64,000 bases of DNA from Chloranthus sessilifolius (lineage: Eukaryota; Streptophyta; Magnoliopsida; Chloranthales; Chloranthaceae), in NCBI GenBank assembly GCA_021018995.1, contig CM037587.1, forward strand, positions 16,803,366-16,867,365. Direction: 5' to 3'. Shown piece after piece: positions 38,101 to 48,229 of the stretch. How positions within the stretch are numbered: position 1 is the stretch's first letter; each line of letters starts with the position of its first letter. The position numbers were made by a program, and so were the translations under genes. The notes under the pieces are model-generated. The model ran no database searches. It saw only the letters and a program-made list of their open reading frames with translations, and was not told where the DNA came from.

Positions 38101-38876
38101 CTCTCCCCTTATAATATCCTGGCCCCCCCCCCAATTGGTTTTGAGTTGGATGCACAGATTTATCAATGTCAAATTTCAAACCATCAAACCATGGATCAAC
38201 CAAATGAAACCAAGAAAATCGCTTGTTATCGGTTAACAACATTCACTCTCAATAGTGAAAGGGTACTTCGCCCCTTACGCTAACACGGTCAAATCTGTAT
38301 GTTCACATATTTGCATGCTCATAAATAGCTGTGCACTTTGCTAAGTTCGCCCATTTTATCATGAGGAGATTCACCCGTTCAAACGTGAGATTGAAAGGGT
38401 TTATTACCCTATACCATCTCCAAAATCAAATGGTTTTATAAACCAAACATTTGATCAACCAGCTGAAAACAGAAAAAAATGAGAGATTTCAATCAACCAA
38501 ATCGAAATCGGGAAAAAAAAAAAAAAGTTATTAAGATTCTGTTCCACGAAACCCTAGATCCACCAAATGAAATCTACAAAATTGCAAGATATTAAACTTC
38601 CATAACCCTAGATCTCAAGATTCCAGAACCCACTAGATGAGGATGTTCAATCTAGAAAAAAAAGTGAAAATTTGACCTTCTATTCTCGAGTAGAGATTTA
38701 GCGTGTCCATTTCCTGAGTGAGATTTAAGAGCTTCATTGAGGAGATTAACGTTTCGACCTCTCTTCAATGGCCGCACGTTCTCTTTATACATCTCCCATT
38801 CGTTTCCTGTCTCCTTTTTCGACGCTAAAAACTCTGTTTCTTTATCTACTCTGCTCGACAAATCTTCCATCTCCAT
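16077..38876 (-). CDS. BUBR1: BUBR1/MAD3-type spindle assembly checkpoint protein, 11 exons, apparently intact
   Basis: Exons (minus): 38876-38677, 37855-37796, 37086-36942, 36845-36688, 35507-35426, 35302-35242, 35169-35115, 17425-17260, 17152-17070, 16370-16287, 16140-16077 (stop TAA). All introns are GT-AG, all phases join, total 1158 nt = 385 residues. Residues ~13-210 form the Mad3/BUB1 homology (TPR-like) region, with [12 protein letters not shown] (31-42) and [13 protein letters not shown] (121-133). KEN boxes are at 31-33 and 296-298 (ERNKEN) and a third at 371-373. KKKAKLQR near 248 may be a nuclear signal. There is no kinase domain, as in plant BUBR1 and unlike BUB1 kinases. Known family role: within the mitotic checkpoint complex it binds CDC20 and BUB3 and inhibits APC/C through its KEN boxes. 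Intron 7 is ~17.7 kb of nested elements, so correct splicing there is inferred from exon phases, not shown. The start is the first of two ATGs (MEMEDL). Confidence 0.93.
16187..16269. repeat. (GA)n/(GGGA)n microsatellite in BUBR1 intron 10
   Basis: A purine-rich GAGAGA/GGGAGG tract fills most of the 146-bp intron between exons 10 and 11. On the transcribed strand it is a TC-rich tract upstream of the exon 11 acceptor, so it may double as the polypyrimidine region. Confidence 0.85.
17715..18479 (-). repeat. Chromovirus 3' LTR, U3 start deleted
   Basis: Collinear with 25600-26391 of the 5' LTR (for example TAGCTACTATAAAACAT, a TATA-like site, and CTCTAGGATCGCCCCTCCCG in both). At 18479 homology stops and chromodomain coding sequence begins directly, so the first ~313 bp of this LTR and the end of pol/polypurine tract are missing. 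One palindrome (CGCTCGAGCG) remains at the junction. Confidence 0.85.
18430..21900 (-). pseudogene. pol: Chromovirus pol: protease, RT, RNase H, integrase, chromodomain
   Basis: Minus-strand order: protease active-site motif MDSGSCTN near 21666; reverse transcriptase from about 21050, with [11 protein letters not shown] and [16 protein letters not shown] at 20900-20770 and the catalytic box [10 protein letters not shown] near 20630-20600; RNase H about 20500-19960; integrase zinc finger with the HHCC pattern [10 protein letters not shown]...CRTCQISK at 19720-19600; catalytic residues in [18 protein letters not shown] and [14 protein letters not shown] (D, D, E). Then the GPY/F-like segment near 18850 and the chromodomain [20 protein letters not shown] at about 18560-18500. 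The frame is broken at least near 20535, 20710-20730, 19300 and 18600. The protein would have copied and integrated the element; the chromodomain would target chromatin. It is not functional now. Confidence 0.9.
22359..24914 (-). mobile_element. Solo LTR, Ty3/gypsy family 1, copy 2, inside chromovirus gag
   Basis: 2556 bp, TGTGACAGCCCGGATTTCGG ... GGATATTACA. Target repeat GGAAC (22354-22358) versus AGAAC (24915-24919), one mismatch. It is collinear with the copies at 10147 and 60114. It inserted after the host chromovirus, which itself sits in the BUBR1 intron, so the order is gene, chromovirus, this LTR. The presumed transcribed strand is minus, because TTCCCTATTGAGCTAGGATA and TAGCTCACC on that strand resemble Del/Tekay R-region sequence. 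No internal region is present. Confidence 0.88.
23894..24320. repeat. Palindrome array, core ATCGATTAATCGAT
   Basis: At least eleven exact copies of ATCGATTAATCGA plus variants (ATCGATTAGTCGAT, ATCGAATAATCGAT). The core is TCGA-TTAA-TCGA. The first starts are 23896, 23917, 23936, 23957, 23978 and 23997, a pitch of 19-21 bp. Spacers are mostly runs like TTCCCAAA or AATCCAAA. Confidence 0.93.
25583..25595 (-). other. Primer-binding site of the chromovirus
   Basis: On the minus strand TGGTATCAGAGCC, complementary to the 3' end of initiator methionine tRNA, four bases after the end of the 5' LTR. Confidence 0.85.
25600..26704 (-). repeat. Chromovirus 5' LTR (1105 bp)
   Basis: In minus sense it starts TGGAGGGGACATTGACG at 26704 and ends CCCGCGTTA at 25600. 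The TATA-like TACTATAAAACA lies near 26244-26231. Upstream of it in U3 is a palindrome array (26373-26556) that the 3' LTR lacks. The right border is supported by the ATTTT repeat at 26705-26709. Confidence 0.8.
26373..26556. repeat. Palindrome array in chromovirus U3, core TCGCTCGAGCGA
   Basis: Copies and variants: TCGCTCAAGCGG, TCGCTCAAGCGA, GCTCGAGCGA, TCGCTCGAGCA, TCGCTAGAGCGA, TCGCTCGAGCGA twice. They are arranged in close pairs with a 21-22 bp pitch and intervals of 50-60 bp between pairs. The core is TCGC-TCGA-GCGA. Confidence 0.88.
27170..28042 (+). mobile_element. Solo LTR, Ty3/gypsy family 2, copy 1 (contains a TRIM fragment)
   Basis: Starts TAATGCAAAATC and ends GTTGGTCTTGCATCA, flanked by an exact GCTTG repeat (27165-27169, 28043-28047). 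It shares the end segment TTTTAGTGTGTTGGTC with the LTRs ending at 31790 and 34534 and, more distantly, with the chromovirus LTRs. A TRIM LTR with primer site interrupts it at 27527. Confidence 0.8.
27527..27640 (+). mobile_element. TRIM LTR plus primer-binding site (fragment)
   Basis: TGTTGAAGTTTAGTCTCACA at the start and ATGCGCAATTTTATCA at the end (114 bp), followed by TTGTATCAAAGCAGG at 27641, a degenerate initiator-tRNA primer site. It matches the TRIM at 4836-5045. No second LTR was found, so the 3' part is lost or ends within 27640-27760. Confidence 0.65.
28578..30069 (+). mobile_element. Probable solo LTR, family 3
   Basis: A distinct unit with GATGGAATCGCCACCCGGGG near its start and GGGTGTCTATA at its end, features of one common plant LTR class. 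Flanks GATAT (28573-28577) and GATAC (30070-30074) differ by one base and are only weak support. No coding region. The frame 28631-28834 lies within this LTR and is not a gene. Confidence 0.55.
29560..29700. repeat. Two long hairpin palindromes within the family-3 LTR
   Basis: Around 29562-29593 AAGCTTAGCG and CGCTAAGCTT flank TATATATTATACA, and around 29674-29700 CTAGCGTGTA and TACACGCTAG flank TAATA. Both share the AGCGTRTA arm, so one is probably a duplicate of the other. Confidence 0.8.
30660..30900. repeat. Dispersed repeat, copy 1 of 3
   Basis: The segment with CACATTTGGGAAGTTCAAAGG and ATGAAGCATCAACAAGTCAC recurs in direct orientation at about 31800-32100 and 32150-32365. Frames are short and broken; I cannot assign it to an element class. 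Confidence 0.6.
30919..31790 (+). mobile_element. Solo LTR, Ty3/gypsy family 2, copy 2
   Basis: 872 bp, TGATGGGGGCATCCAAC ... TTGTCCCGCGTCA, flanked by an exact CATAG repeat (30914-30918, 31791-31795). A TATA box (GCCTATATAAAGGCA) lies at about 31170-31184. Upstream of it is a short repeated motif TGAATAGTAYCACARC (31013-31060). The open frame 31300-31509 is LTR sequence, not a gene. Confidence 0.88.
31800..32365. repeat. Dispersed repeat, copies 2 and 3 (tandem)
   Basis: Two diverged direct copies (about 31800-32100 and 32150-32365) sharing GCGTAAGC, TTGCTTCCAAATGTRCCACT, GCAATAAAGTCAATA and CACATTTG. They are related to 30660-30900. Confidence 0.65.
33428..34534 (+). mobile_element. Solo LTR, Ty3/gypsy family 2, copy 3
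   Basis: 1107 bp, TAATGCAGAACTTAG ... TTTGTCCTGCATCA, flanked by an exact GATCC repeat (33423-33427, 34535-34539). TATA box AGCCTATATAAAGGCAT near 33893. The U3 carries repeats of AAGGACATCCGT/GGACATCTAT around 33650-33735. The overlapping frames near 33931-34157 are LTR sequence. Confidence 0.82.
36450..36625. repeat. Imperfect tandem duplication in BUBR1 intron 4
   Basis: A segment containing GCATGCATTGTTGG and CTCAGTATCATCCAAGATTT occurs near 36451-36518 and again near 36555-36623. Non-coding; probably a degraded element. Confidence 0.6.
38060..38166 (+). mobile_element. Solo TRIM LTR in BUBR1 intron 1
   Basis: About 107 bp, TGTTGAAGTTTAGTCCCACA ... GATGCACAGATTTATCA, matching the TRIM LTRs at 27527 and 5045. 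Orientation is antisense to BUBR1. No clear target duplication. Confidence 0.7.
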
Positions 38877-39000
38877 CTATCTATCTACAGAAACCAAAAA
38901 GAAGAAGAAGAGAGAGAGAGAGAGTGTGTGTGTGTGTGTGTAAAATCCCGCTCTGGTTTTAAATTTGAATTGGTATTAGCTAATTAGCCCGAGTGCCAGG
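38877..39000 (-). promoter_or_regulatory. BUBR1 5' UTR/proximal promoter region with GA and TG microsatellites
   Basis: Immediately upstream of the start codon: a GAAGAAGAAG/(AG)n/(TG)n tract at 38901-38940, which on the gene's strand is a CA- and CT-rich leader, a common feature of plant 5' UTRs. No convincing TATA box; the location of the promoter is inferred only from the coding start. Confidence 0.4.
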
Positions 39001-42000
39001 TAACTTAGTACTCGGGTCACATTTTGGTATTATGATGCCTGATCATGTGCGGTCTGATAGGTATGAGCCATGCTCTAAAGATAGTTGGTGCAAAAGGTTA
39101 GTATAAAAGTAGGATCTCCAATTCTATCATTTAAGTCAAAACAATGAAATGCATAAAATTTTAAACGATGGAGATCACATTTCTAATTGTTTTAACTATA
39201 GATCTTGAGATCATGCTTGTCAAATCACACATATCACATGGTCAATTTTTACATAATATGCATCCTGAAAAGTGATCTTAATGCCAAAAGCATCATCTTT
39301 AGTTGTTGTAGAAAACTAAGACATCAAAAAGATGTGCATTTCTATCATCTGTGTTAAAGAAATCAAATATCTAAAAGTTTAGATGATAATTACTTTGAAT
39401 CATATAGAGATTATATTTCGACTTTTTTAACCGTAGAGCTTGAGATCATGGTGTTATATGACGCTAAAATCATATGGCACAAATTATAAAAAGTGGCCCT
39501 AAAATCTTATGGTACCATCGCACTCAAATGTAACTTTAGGGCCAATTTGTTTTTGTGTCATGTTGTATGAAAAAGTGACTGTTTGAACATACGCCCATGA
39601 ACTCAAGATCCATCACATGAAAGATTAGAGTGAAAAAATGGTCATGCAAAGTATGGTTCAAAATTTTGGCTAAAAATTTAGATTATTGGCTGAATTATAT
39701 TTGTTTCAATCGGGCTAAAATATTGGAAGTTCAAATTATTAGCCAATAATTTGAAAACCATTTTTTGAGTCTTTTGAAAATGATAATAACTTGGCAGTGA
39801 AATTTCTGCCAAAATGTCGGTCAAATTTTCGGTTTCAGTCATGCCCAAAACCGATACTAAACCGATATTTTGGTCATTGATTCAAAGCAGTCAATGAGTT
39901 TTGAGTGTTGGTGCTCACGGGTGGCAATCGGCTAGACTGGAACTTGGATTTTTGCATTTTTTATTAAGGCCAAGTCTGAGCTTGACCCCAACCCGTTTAT
40001 AGTAGAATTTTAGGCCCAAGCCCAGCCCATTGCAACCCTCTTGGTTCCCCAGTTATCTGGTTGGCGCACAAAGGTATTGATCCAAAAAGGTCTCTTCTCC
40101 ATTGCCCACCGATAAGAAAGAAGTCGAGGAACGGCTGAATTTAGAAACAGCCTACCACAGTCAACAACACAAGAAATGTACGGCCGATTTCTTTTAACTA
40201 TCGGCCCATATGTATCGGATTAGGACCCATCCGATACAGATATACACCCTCGATTCTATATGGAGTCAATTATCAGACGATATCGGGTATGACTCGAATA
40301 AAGTACCAAAAATTCCCCTTTTGTAATATTTTTATATATGTATACCTTTTTGTTATTATTATTATTTTAGACACATAAAAAAGTGCTTATATATCGACCG
40401 ATTTGGCTGATATGATCGACCTGGGACCCAGCCGATATATATCGGACATTAAATCCCTAATTCCAAATAGTAATACTCTTATTAATATATGAGCAAAGGT
40501 AGTTTCACAATATGGACCGAGTAACTTATCTTGTCCCACAACTAATTTGGAGCCATGTGACACTCAATCAAATGATTGGATGTCATAGATAGGAGTGGCT
40601 CCATGATCACAATCATTTTATAAAAAAAATAAAAAATCATGTGGTCAAAAGATTCAATTGCACATAAAATGAACGGCAAAATCACATTTGGCTTTACCGT
40701 ATTCCTCACTACGATTGACGTTATTGACTATGCAATTTTATATTTTTTAATTTCAATTTTTTTTTCATAAAATAATTATGATCATCGAGCCGCTCCCTTC
40801 CATATATGACACTTGATCATGAGATTAAGTGCCACGTGGTTGCAAATAAGTGTGGGACTATAAGTTACCTCGTCCAAGGTACCAGGCTGCTATTAACCCC
40901 AACCAAATTTGAATGCTCCGCCTTAAGTACAACAACAAATCAGTGACTGCTTCAAATCGGACAAGGGAGATAGTTTTTTATTCCAATCTTGTTCCCAACT
41001 GATTTTCAGATTATGAGCATATTATCGGAAGGTCAGATTTTTATTCCATGTGACCCACATCCAAAAAAGTTACACGTGAGCATTATATATGCCATGTGGC
41101 TATTGGATTACTTTCTTGGAATGTGTGTAGCATGAAATTAAAAATTGATCATTTGATGATATTTTTATGATCTCAAAAACAGTTCTGTGAAAGATTGGGA
41201 CGAAAAATACCCTCTATTATCCGATCCAAAGCACTCAATGAGTTTGAGTCGTAGAGAGTATTTGGTGGTGGGGGATGGAAGTCGCCCCGATATATTGTTT
41301 AACTCGTTTCTCATTATACACACACTTTTCTTGGCATTATGCTACAGAATGAGAGGCTATGGATGTGCCATATGCCAACCACTAACATTAAAGTGCTCAT
41401 AGTCAAACCGAGCATCATCCCTCAAACAATTTCCTTCTCTTTACACTCCAAAATAATGGCATTAATTAGAAAAAGAGAAATTAGTAGGCTACTTTTGGGT
41501 TAGGTTTTTCGGGGCAAATAACAACTCTTGTGACTGCGCCTTAACACAACTCCGCACTCTTTCTACTTTGACGGAGATTTGTTTTAAAGATATAAAATTG
41601 CAAACGAAGATTGGGGCACCGCAACTAATGGTTCCATCGTTAAAGTGGATCTCCTTAAATCAAATGATGGAGATCTTTTTTCGTCCATTTCTTCCACATA
41701 ATAGATCTTGATGTCATAATACACCTATCAAAGGCATAGATTTTGATTCCATAGAAAGCCATAAAGTGACCCTAAAACCCTTCTCTGGGTATGCCACGAT
41801 CACATTAACTGTCGAGGATATGTATCATGTGGAATCAATATATGATCATTTATTAGGTGAGTCATGATCTCAAAATTTATTGTGTGAAAGACTGGAAGGA
41901 GAAACGGTTTCCATCATCTGACTTAAGATAGAGTTAACGGCGGAATCATCAATTAGGGATATCAAATCTTCGATTGTAAATACCCGCACCCAAAAATCTA

Positions 42001-42399
42001 TTTCGATCAATTATCTTTCAAAATAGAATCGAGTAGGAAATCAAACGGATAGGAAATCAAAAATTAATTCAATAGATAGCCGTCTGTAAAAGTTTTGTCA
42101 AATCCTTATCACGGGATAAATCATATCGCCTCCAATAAATTGGACAAGGAGAACCCCACATTTCCTAATACCAGATTAAGGAGAACCCCACATATGCTTA
42201 GGAAGAGCACCCAACATATGCTATAATGCTAAAGCGATAGGGAAAAGAACTGCACAAGCTAGGCTCAAATCTCAATCCATCTATGCTTAACTCATCGCCG
42301 AACACTTCCCATGAGAGAGCAACTTTGGTTGGGGTTACGGCCCTAAACGGATCAATTCAACCTGCTACCCTACCCAACTGACCCAAGTGTTTAACCGAG
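38941..42399. other. Intergenic spacer upstream of BUBR1
   Basis: No gene found. It holds MITE-like debris: CAAAATTTTGGC/GCCGATAATTT words at 39655-39850, a GGGTGGCAATCGG...CCCATTGCAACCC repeat at 39915-40045, and ATCGGCC/GGCCGAT words at 40180-40440. The frame 41187-41402 has no recognisable motif. Confidence 0.45.
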
Positions 42400-43640
42400 T
42401 TGAGCACAAACATATGACCATTGGGTCAGTTTGGATTGACTTCGATGCATGCGCTGTTGCGCCCCGATAATCCAACCTGGCTCGCCCTTTCGATCCGATC
42501 CGATGACCACCTAAATGGAGTTGGACACGGAGGGATAATACTTGTATTTCGTATGGTAAAACTACACTCATCCCATAGGTGAGGAGATAAGGAGTCTGAT
42601 CAATGGTCGTGCGAATAGAAGTTTTGTAAGCCCAGAATGCTTCAGGTAGTCGATCGGGTCAGTTGGCTCCATTACTTGTCTCCACTATTCATTTTAGAAT
42701 CCAAATCAGCATTTTGTTTGTAGCCTCTGCTTACCTATTTCCTTGGGGATAGAATGGTGATGAATGGTATAAGTCAATGTCGTATTTCTTGCACAATTTC
42801 TTCATCTTTTTTGTGATGAATTGTGGTCTATTGTCTATGACGAATATTCTTGAGACTCCAAACTTTGTGATAATGTTCCAAATAATAAACTTTATGAGCG
42901 TTGAAGCTATGATTCTGACATATGACTCGGCTTCTACCCACTTGGTATAGTATTTGGTCGCAGTAAGAATGAACGTATGCTTATGAGTGTTTCCTACTGT
43001 GTCTGTGAAGGGTCTGATGATGTCAAAGGCCCACATTGAGAATGGTCATGGCGCGATTATGGGGTTCAATGCGACTGATGGGGCTTTAATGAGTGCGGTG
43101 TGCTCTTGACACTGCTTGCAGCATTGAACATATAGGTGGCAATCTCTTGTCAACATTGGCCAGTAGTAGCATTGTCGTATGATTTGGTCTGCAAGTCTCT
43201 GTCTATCAGTGTGGGCACCGCAGGCACTGGCGTGTGCTTCCCAGATGATGTACTGTCCTTCGGCTGTCGTAACATATCGTAGCAATACTCCTTTGGTGAA
43301 GGATTATTTGTATAGTATCTCGCCCAGGATGTAGAACCTGACGCATCGATTTCTTATGGTCTTGCATTCAATCTTTGTAACGTAAGAAGGGACGTGTCGG
43401 TATTTCAGGAAGTTTCATATGTTGAAGTATCAGGACTGTCTATCGTCAGTAGGTGACTTCTCGAACCTGAAGGTAGCTACGATGGCTGCTTCCTTCTTAG
43501 GATTTTTCGTGGTGGACATTTCTTCTTGATTTATAGTCTTTGGGAGGAAGGGTAATTCTAATTTTTCTCTTCATGTCACTTCGTGTGCTGACATGATCAA
43601 TTTCTCGATGAAGGACTTGGTACTTTGTTCGATTGGTATA
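42400..43640 (-). pseudogene. Ty3/gypsy integrase remnant
   Basis: Minus strand from about 43290: LLRYVTTAEGQ, then the zinc-finger region HTDRQRLADQIIRQCYYWPM and CCKQCQEH (HHCC type), the core MWAFDIIRPFTD (first Asp), FVIDNRPQF (second Asp), YHSSPFYPQGN followed by a stop and AEATNK (Glu), then FWAYKTSIRTTI and GMSVVLPYEIQ near 42560. Degenerate RNase H-side sequence extends to about 43640. It is a different lineage from the chromovirus in BUBR1 and lacks a visible chromodomain. The Athila-like LTR at 43655 cuts it off. Confidence 0.85.
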
Positions 43641-43893
43641 TGTATGTGATAAGGTGTGAAATATGATATTTCACACCCTAAAATCTATATTTAGTCACCC
43701 GATGAAGGCAATATGACAACTATTATATAGTTTTTATGATTTCAGGTGTTCGTGATTGTTAGATCTTACAGAAGCATAATTAAAGGCTACATGAGAGCAT
43801 TGAACCATGAAACCAACGAAAGTACCAAAAATCGTGAAGGAACTGATTGATTCAGTCGAAGATAAAGAGAACTATAATTGTCACATATCAAAA

Positions 43894-44079
43894 TCAATCG
43901 ATTGAGATTCATAATTCAATCGATTGAGTCTTTGACAATTGTTTGTCGCTCAAGAATTGAATTTAAACTCAATCGATTGAAATCTGAAAATCAATCGATT
44001 GATTTTTTGAGTTCAAATGAAGCTGCCATTTTTAAAATTTGAATTCAATCGATTGAATCTTTTAATTCAATCGATTGAC
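43894..44079. repeat. Palindrome array in Athila-like LTR 1, core TCAATCGATTGA
   Basis: Six exact TCAATCGATTGA copies start at 43894, 43916, 43969, 43991, 44045 and 44067: three pairs, each with a 22-bp pitch. The core reads TCAA-TCGA-TTGA. Confidence 0.93.
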
Positions 44080-44208
44080 CTATATTTGATAAAGGGAAAT
44101 TTGCACTTTCGGCCCTATATGTTTGCGTATTTGCAGAAACGGCCCTATAGTTTCAATCCTTGCATAAATGGCCAGCTCCAAGCCTAGCCGCCTGCACGTC
44201 AAATATAT

Positions 44209-44211
<3 letters not shown>

Positions 44212-44266
<55 letters not shown>
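44212..44266. repeat. (TA)n microsatellite near the MULE left end
   Basis: An uninterrupted TA run directly inside the left TIR. Open frames over it are artefacts. Confidence 0.9.
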
Positions 44267-44268
<2 letters not shown>

Positions 44269-44734
44269 TTCTCTATGCAAGCATTGAATCTAGAATTTCT
44301 GTATCATTTTTTAACAATTTCTATCTCTCTTGGAAAGCGATTTCGAGATTCCACTAAAGGTCGTATAACATAGAGAATACAACAGGCTAGGTAAGATATC
44401 GAGTACAATATCTTTTTAAGTTATTGTTTTCCCAATTTTTCAAAACATTGTAGGTAGTCCAAGATATATAAGTTATCGACCGATATCTTAAAAGAGGGGT
44501 TTTTTTTAAGTTTTTGGATTATGGTTTACGTTAAAAGTCCATCGGCTATATATCTTAGGATATAGGCCCAATATCTTAGGATATCGAGCAATATCCTATG
44601 ATTGATAAAAACGCTAAAGTTTTCATTCCTTTAATTTTTTAATAATATTTTTAAATAATTGTAGCGCTAAGTCAAGTATAACTCTTTATAAACAACTAAT
44701 TTTAATTTTAATTTTGTAAATATTGTAGGTTGAA

Positions 44735-47308
44735 ATGGATGTTCCCCTTCTTTGCCATTTTGATTTCGTACGCGTGAGAGATAATACTTACAACGGAGGA
44801 CATCGGAGGATTGTCACTGTCACGGAGAATATATCATTTGATGAGTTTATAGAGAAAATGTACAAAGTCAGTCGGACACGACCGGAAGAACATTCTATTA
44901 CACTTATTGTTTCATTACGCATAAGGAATGAGGTTGTATTTGCGTTAATTGTCGACTCGACAAACTTATTTAGAGCATATCGTATCGGTGATGGTGTTAT
45001 AAATATTTATATCGAAAAATCATTAGTCACTACTGTAGCAGAAATTTTGCCGTCTTTAGAAACATTTCAACCGTTTAAGGAAACAAACGAAGATGATCAT
45101 GGTGTGGGAACAGAACATTTGATTGAAAATCAAGGAATACGGTATGAAGAGGAGAACATTGTTGCACCGATAATAGCCGACGATGATAGAAATATGAATA
45201 TAGGATTTCGCCCCTACAGTAAACTTTCAGAGCAACCCTATTCAGACATTCCGATGAGTGAAGGCGATGAAGATCAAGGATATTCTCATCAAATGAATCC
45301 GATGCATGATACATCTCAGTTCAACTTCGATTCGGTAAATCAGTGGGAAACGTTTTTAGTCGGCCTTAGTCCATATCAATGGCCTTCCGAACAAATAGCT
45401 TCGGAGCCAACGATAATCGAGCCTTCAACAGAACAGCCTCTCATACATCAAACATTTCCGCATCGGCTAACATTAATCCAAACAACTGCACATCGACGGG
45501 CTCAATCCCAATCACGTAATAACCATCCAGTCGATGATGGTGATAGTGATCCTGAAAATAATGAAGTTCCGCCGTCTCCCACTTCGCGTGTTTATACTAA
45601 TAGGGGAATTGATCAACCTCTGGTGGACGAAGACTATCAACTTAATGACTCGGAAGGAGAGTATATGGATTCAGACGATGAGAAACTGTATGAAGGGGGA
45701 ACGATTACCATTGGTCAGGCGTTTAGAAATAAGAAATCATTTCAAAAAGTTCTTAAAGAATTTGCAATGACAAATAATTTTTAGATTAAACCAATAAAAA
45801 CCAGTCCTCTTCGAATTACTGCGAGGTGTGTTGAAGTAGGATGTGCTTGGCGAATACATGCATCGAAATTAGTAGGCGTAGACACGTTTGCTGTGAAAAC
45901 TTTCCACCCGGAACACACGTGCGGAATGCCAGCTTTTGAAAGCGGACATCGCCAATGTACGACATCGTGGATAGCTTCATTCGTTAGAGATAAACTATTA
46001 AAGGGTTTTGACGAGACTCCTGCTTCAATAATTTTTGATATTGAAAAAAAATACGGTATAACAGTAGGTTACTGGAAAGCATGGAGAGGAAAAGAAATGG
46101 CGTTGAATGACATCCAAGGTAGCTGGAAGGAGCAATTTAAGATGTTACCGTCATATGTTACCGAATTACAGCGGGTCGATCCAGACATACAGACCGAATT
46201 GTATCTCGAGCCTGATAATGCATTTCAGAGATTCTTCGTGGCATTCGGACCTTGCATTCGAAGCTTTCGTAATACTTTACGAAGAATAATTGCGGTAGAT
46301 GGAACGCATTTATGACGATACAAGGAGTGTTGTTAATAGCTACGAGGATGACGGAATAGACATTTTTCCTATAGCGTTGCGTTGTTGTAGAAGAAAAAAT
46401 GAAGACCATTGGACATGGTTTCTTGATCTATTAGGGAGACGTAATCGGTGAATTTGAAGAAATTTGTTTTGATATTAGATGAGAGAAGGTTTGATGGAAG
46501 CAAAGGAAAAGTTTTTCCTAATGCCTTTCACACATCGATGTGACACAGCTCTAAATCTGCTTTGATAAATATAAGGATACAATCTCTAGATCGCTTTTAC
46601 GGGTTGTCGCCGTGCATTTTCGTAAGCAAAATTTAAAAGAATTATGCGAAAAATAGAAGACGACGCCCCGCCGGAATGTACAAAATGGATTAAAGAAATT
46701 GGTGATCATTTCTGGGCACGTGCTTATTTCCAAGGGAGGCGTTATGATATCTTGACAACTAATATAGCTGAAAGCATAAATAGTGTGTTGAAAATAGCCA
46801 GGGAGGAACCGATTGTGAGCATGTTAGAAACTATTCGCACAAAAGTAGCCGAATTTTATCTTCATCGTCAGGAGGAAGGAAATAAAATGACACATGTGTT
46901 AACACCGATGGCAGAAAAACACATAAAAAGAAATTCAGGATGGGCCCGTCGAAAAACGCTATACCATATGGTCGTGATATATTTCAAGTTAAACGTGGTG
47001 ATTACACTCACAGTGTCGATCTAGAATCGCGAACATGTACATGTAGACGTTGGGCTATTCTTGGATTACCATGTTCACATGCGATCGCCGCATTATCCCG
47101 CCGAAACAGAGAAAGAGAGATACCCCAATTTTGTGAACACTGGTTTACCAGTGACTTATTTAGGGAAACTTATAAAGAACACTTTGTCCCGACCGTTGAC
47201 AAGCGCCAATGGACTTCGCAAATAAAAGACATTCAAGTTTTGCCTCCCCACAAAATACGTCAAGCCGTCTCCAAGAAAAGGAGAACAATATCTAAAGGCG
47301 AAGTTCGA
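44735..47308 (+). pseudogene. MuDR-type MULE transposase, broken
   Basis: The N-terminal 349 codons (44735-45781) end at a TAG that interrupts otherwise continuous homology: TNNF-stop-IKPIKTSPLRITARCV continues in frame. The MuDR zinc/DNA-binding part (CAWRIHASK, FHPEHTC) follows to about 45935, then RRIIAVDGTHL with the first catalytic Asp near 46300. Frameshifts follow, with DIFPIAL and NEDHWTWFLD readable to 46425 and VFPNAFHT-like sequence near 46520. From 46644, TTNIAESINSVLK contains the catalytic Glu region. The SWIM zinc finger CTCRRWAILGLPCSHAIAAL lies at 47034-47093, in a frame shifted from the preceding one. The family role is cut-and-paste transposition of the MULE. The conserved order is complete but at least one stop and two frameshifts disable it. 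Confidence 0.88.
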
Positions 47309-47743
47309 TAACAACTACAATGTAAAAATTGTAACAAATAAATTACGTGTAAATTTGTTAATATTTAAAATTAACTTATATTACTTCAAAGTTTGAGATT
47401 GAAAACAGATTGAGATTAGATTAGACCTAGTGGCAATCGAGCTTCCAAATGATCTCATTATAGAAGAGTATTTTTTTTTTTCTCTTTTTCTTTCCTTCAA
47501 CATAAACAGATTAGACCTCAATAAAAGAGCGATCAACATCCGCCAATTAATTAATATATTTTTTTGGACTAATAATTAAGTTTTGCAATTGTGATTGAAA
47601 TATATTGCTGTGCTTCATAATAAATCATTCATTCAAACAGGATTTGAAGTTGCCAAATTCACCCCTAATCTACTAGTGATTGGCATAGAGCCGGACCAAA
47701 GATATCTAGCTTCACAATTCCAAAAGGTAGATGACTTAAAATC

Positions 47744-48016
47744 ATCGGCCGATATCTTAAATCATCGTTCGATATTTTAAGATATCGTCCGATATTTTAA
47801 GTCATCGGCCGATATTTTAAGTAATCGGACGATGATTTAAGATATCGGCCGATGATTTAAGATATCGGCCGATGACTTAAAATATCGGCCGATGACTTAA
47901 AATATCGTTCGATTACTTAAAATATCGTCCGATGATTTAAGCTATCGGCCGATGACTTAAAATATCGGACGATAATTTAAGAAATCGGCCGATGGCTTAA
48001 GTCATCCGCCGATTGG
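47744..48016. repeat. Tandem array, exact 20-bp period, between the two MULE genes
   Basis: Thirteen full units and a partial one. Each unit is ATCGnnCGAT followed by a 10-bp half centred on TTAA (e.g. ATCTTAAATC, GACTTAAAAT). The centre dinucleotide of the first half is mostly GC, also TC, GA and TT. The register is strict: unit starts are 47744, 47764 and so on to 48004. It sits at the shared 3' side of the convergent transposase and protease genes. Confidence 0.95.
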
Positions 48017-48229
48017 AATTGCTTCAAGAGAGGAAGGCTCCGTTGATAAATCAGGCAAGGTGAAATCTAAACATTAGATAAGTAATTGTTAGACAAATAA
48101 TATAAATTGATAACAACGAAAATGAAAATTATACAAGTTAATAAAAATTAATAAAATTAATTATTTACAATTTTATCAAAAAACATCTTTACAAAAGTCT
48201 AAAAAATTTTACAGATATATTTAACTCTT

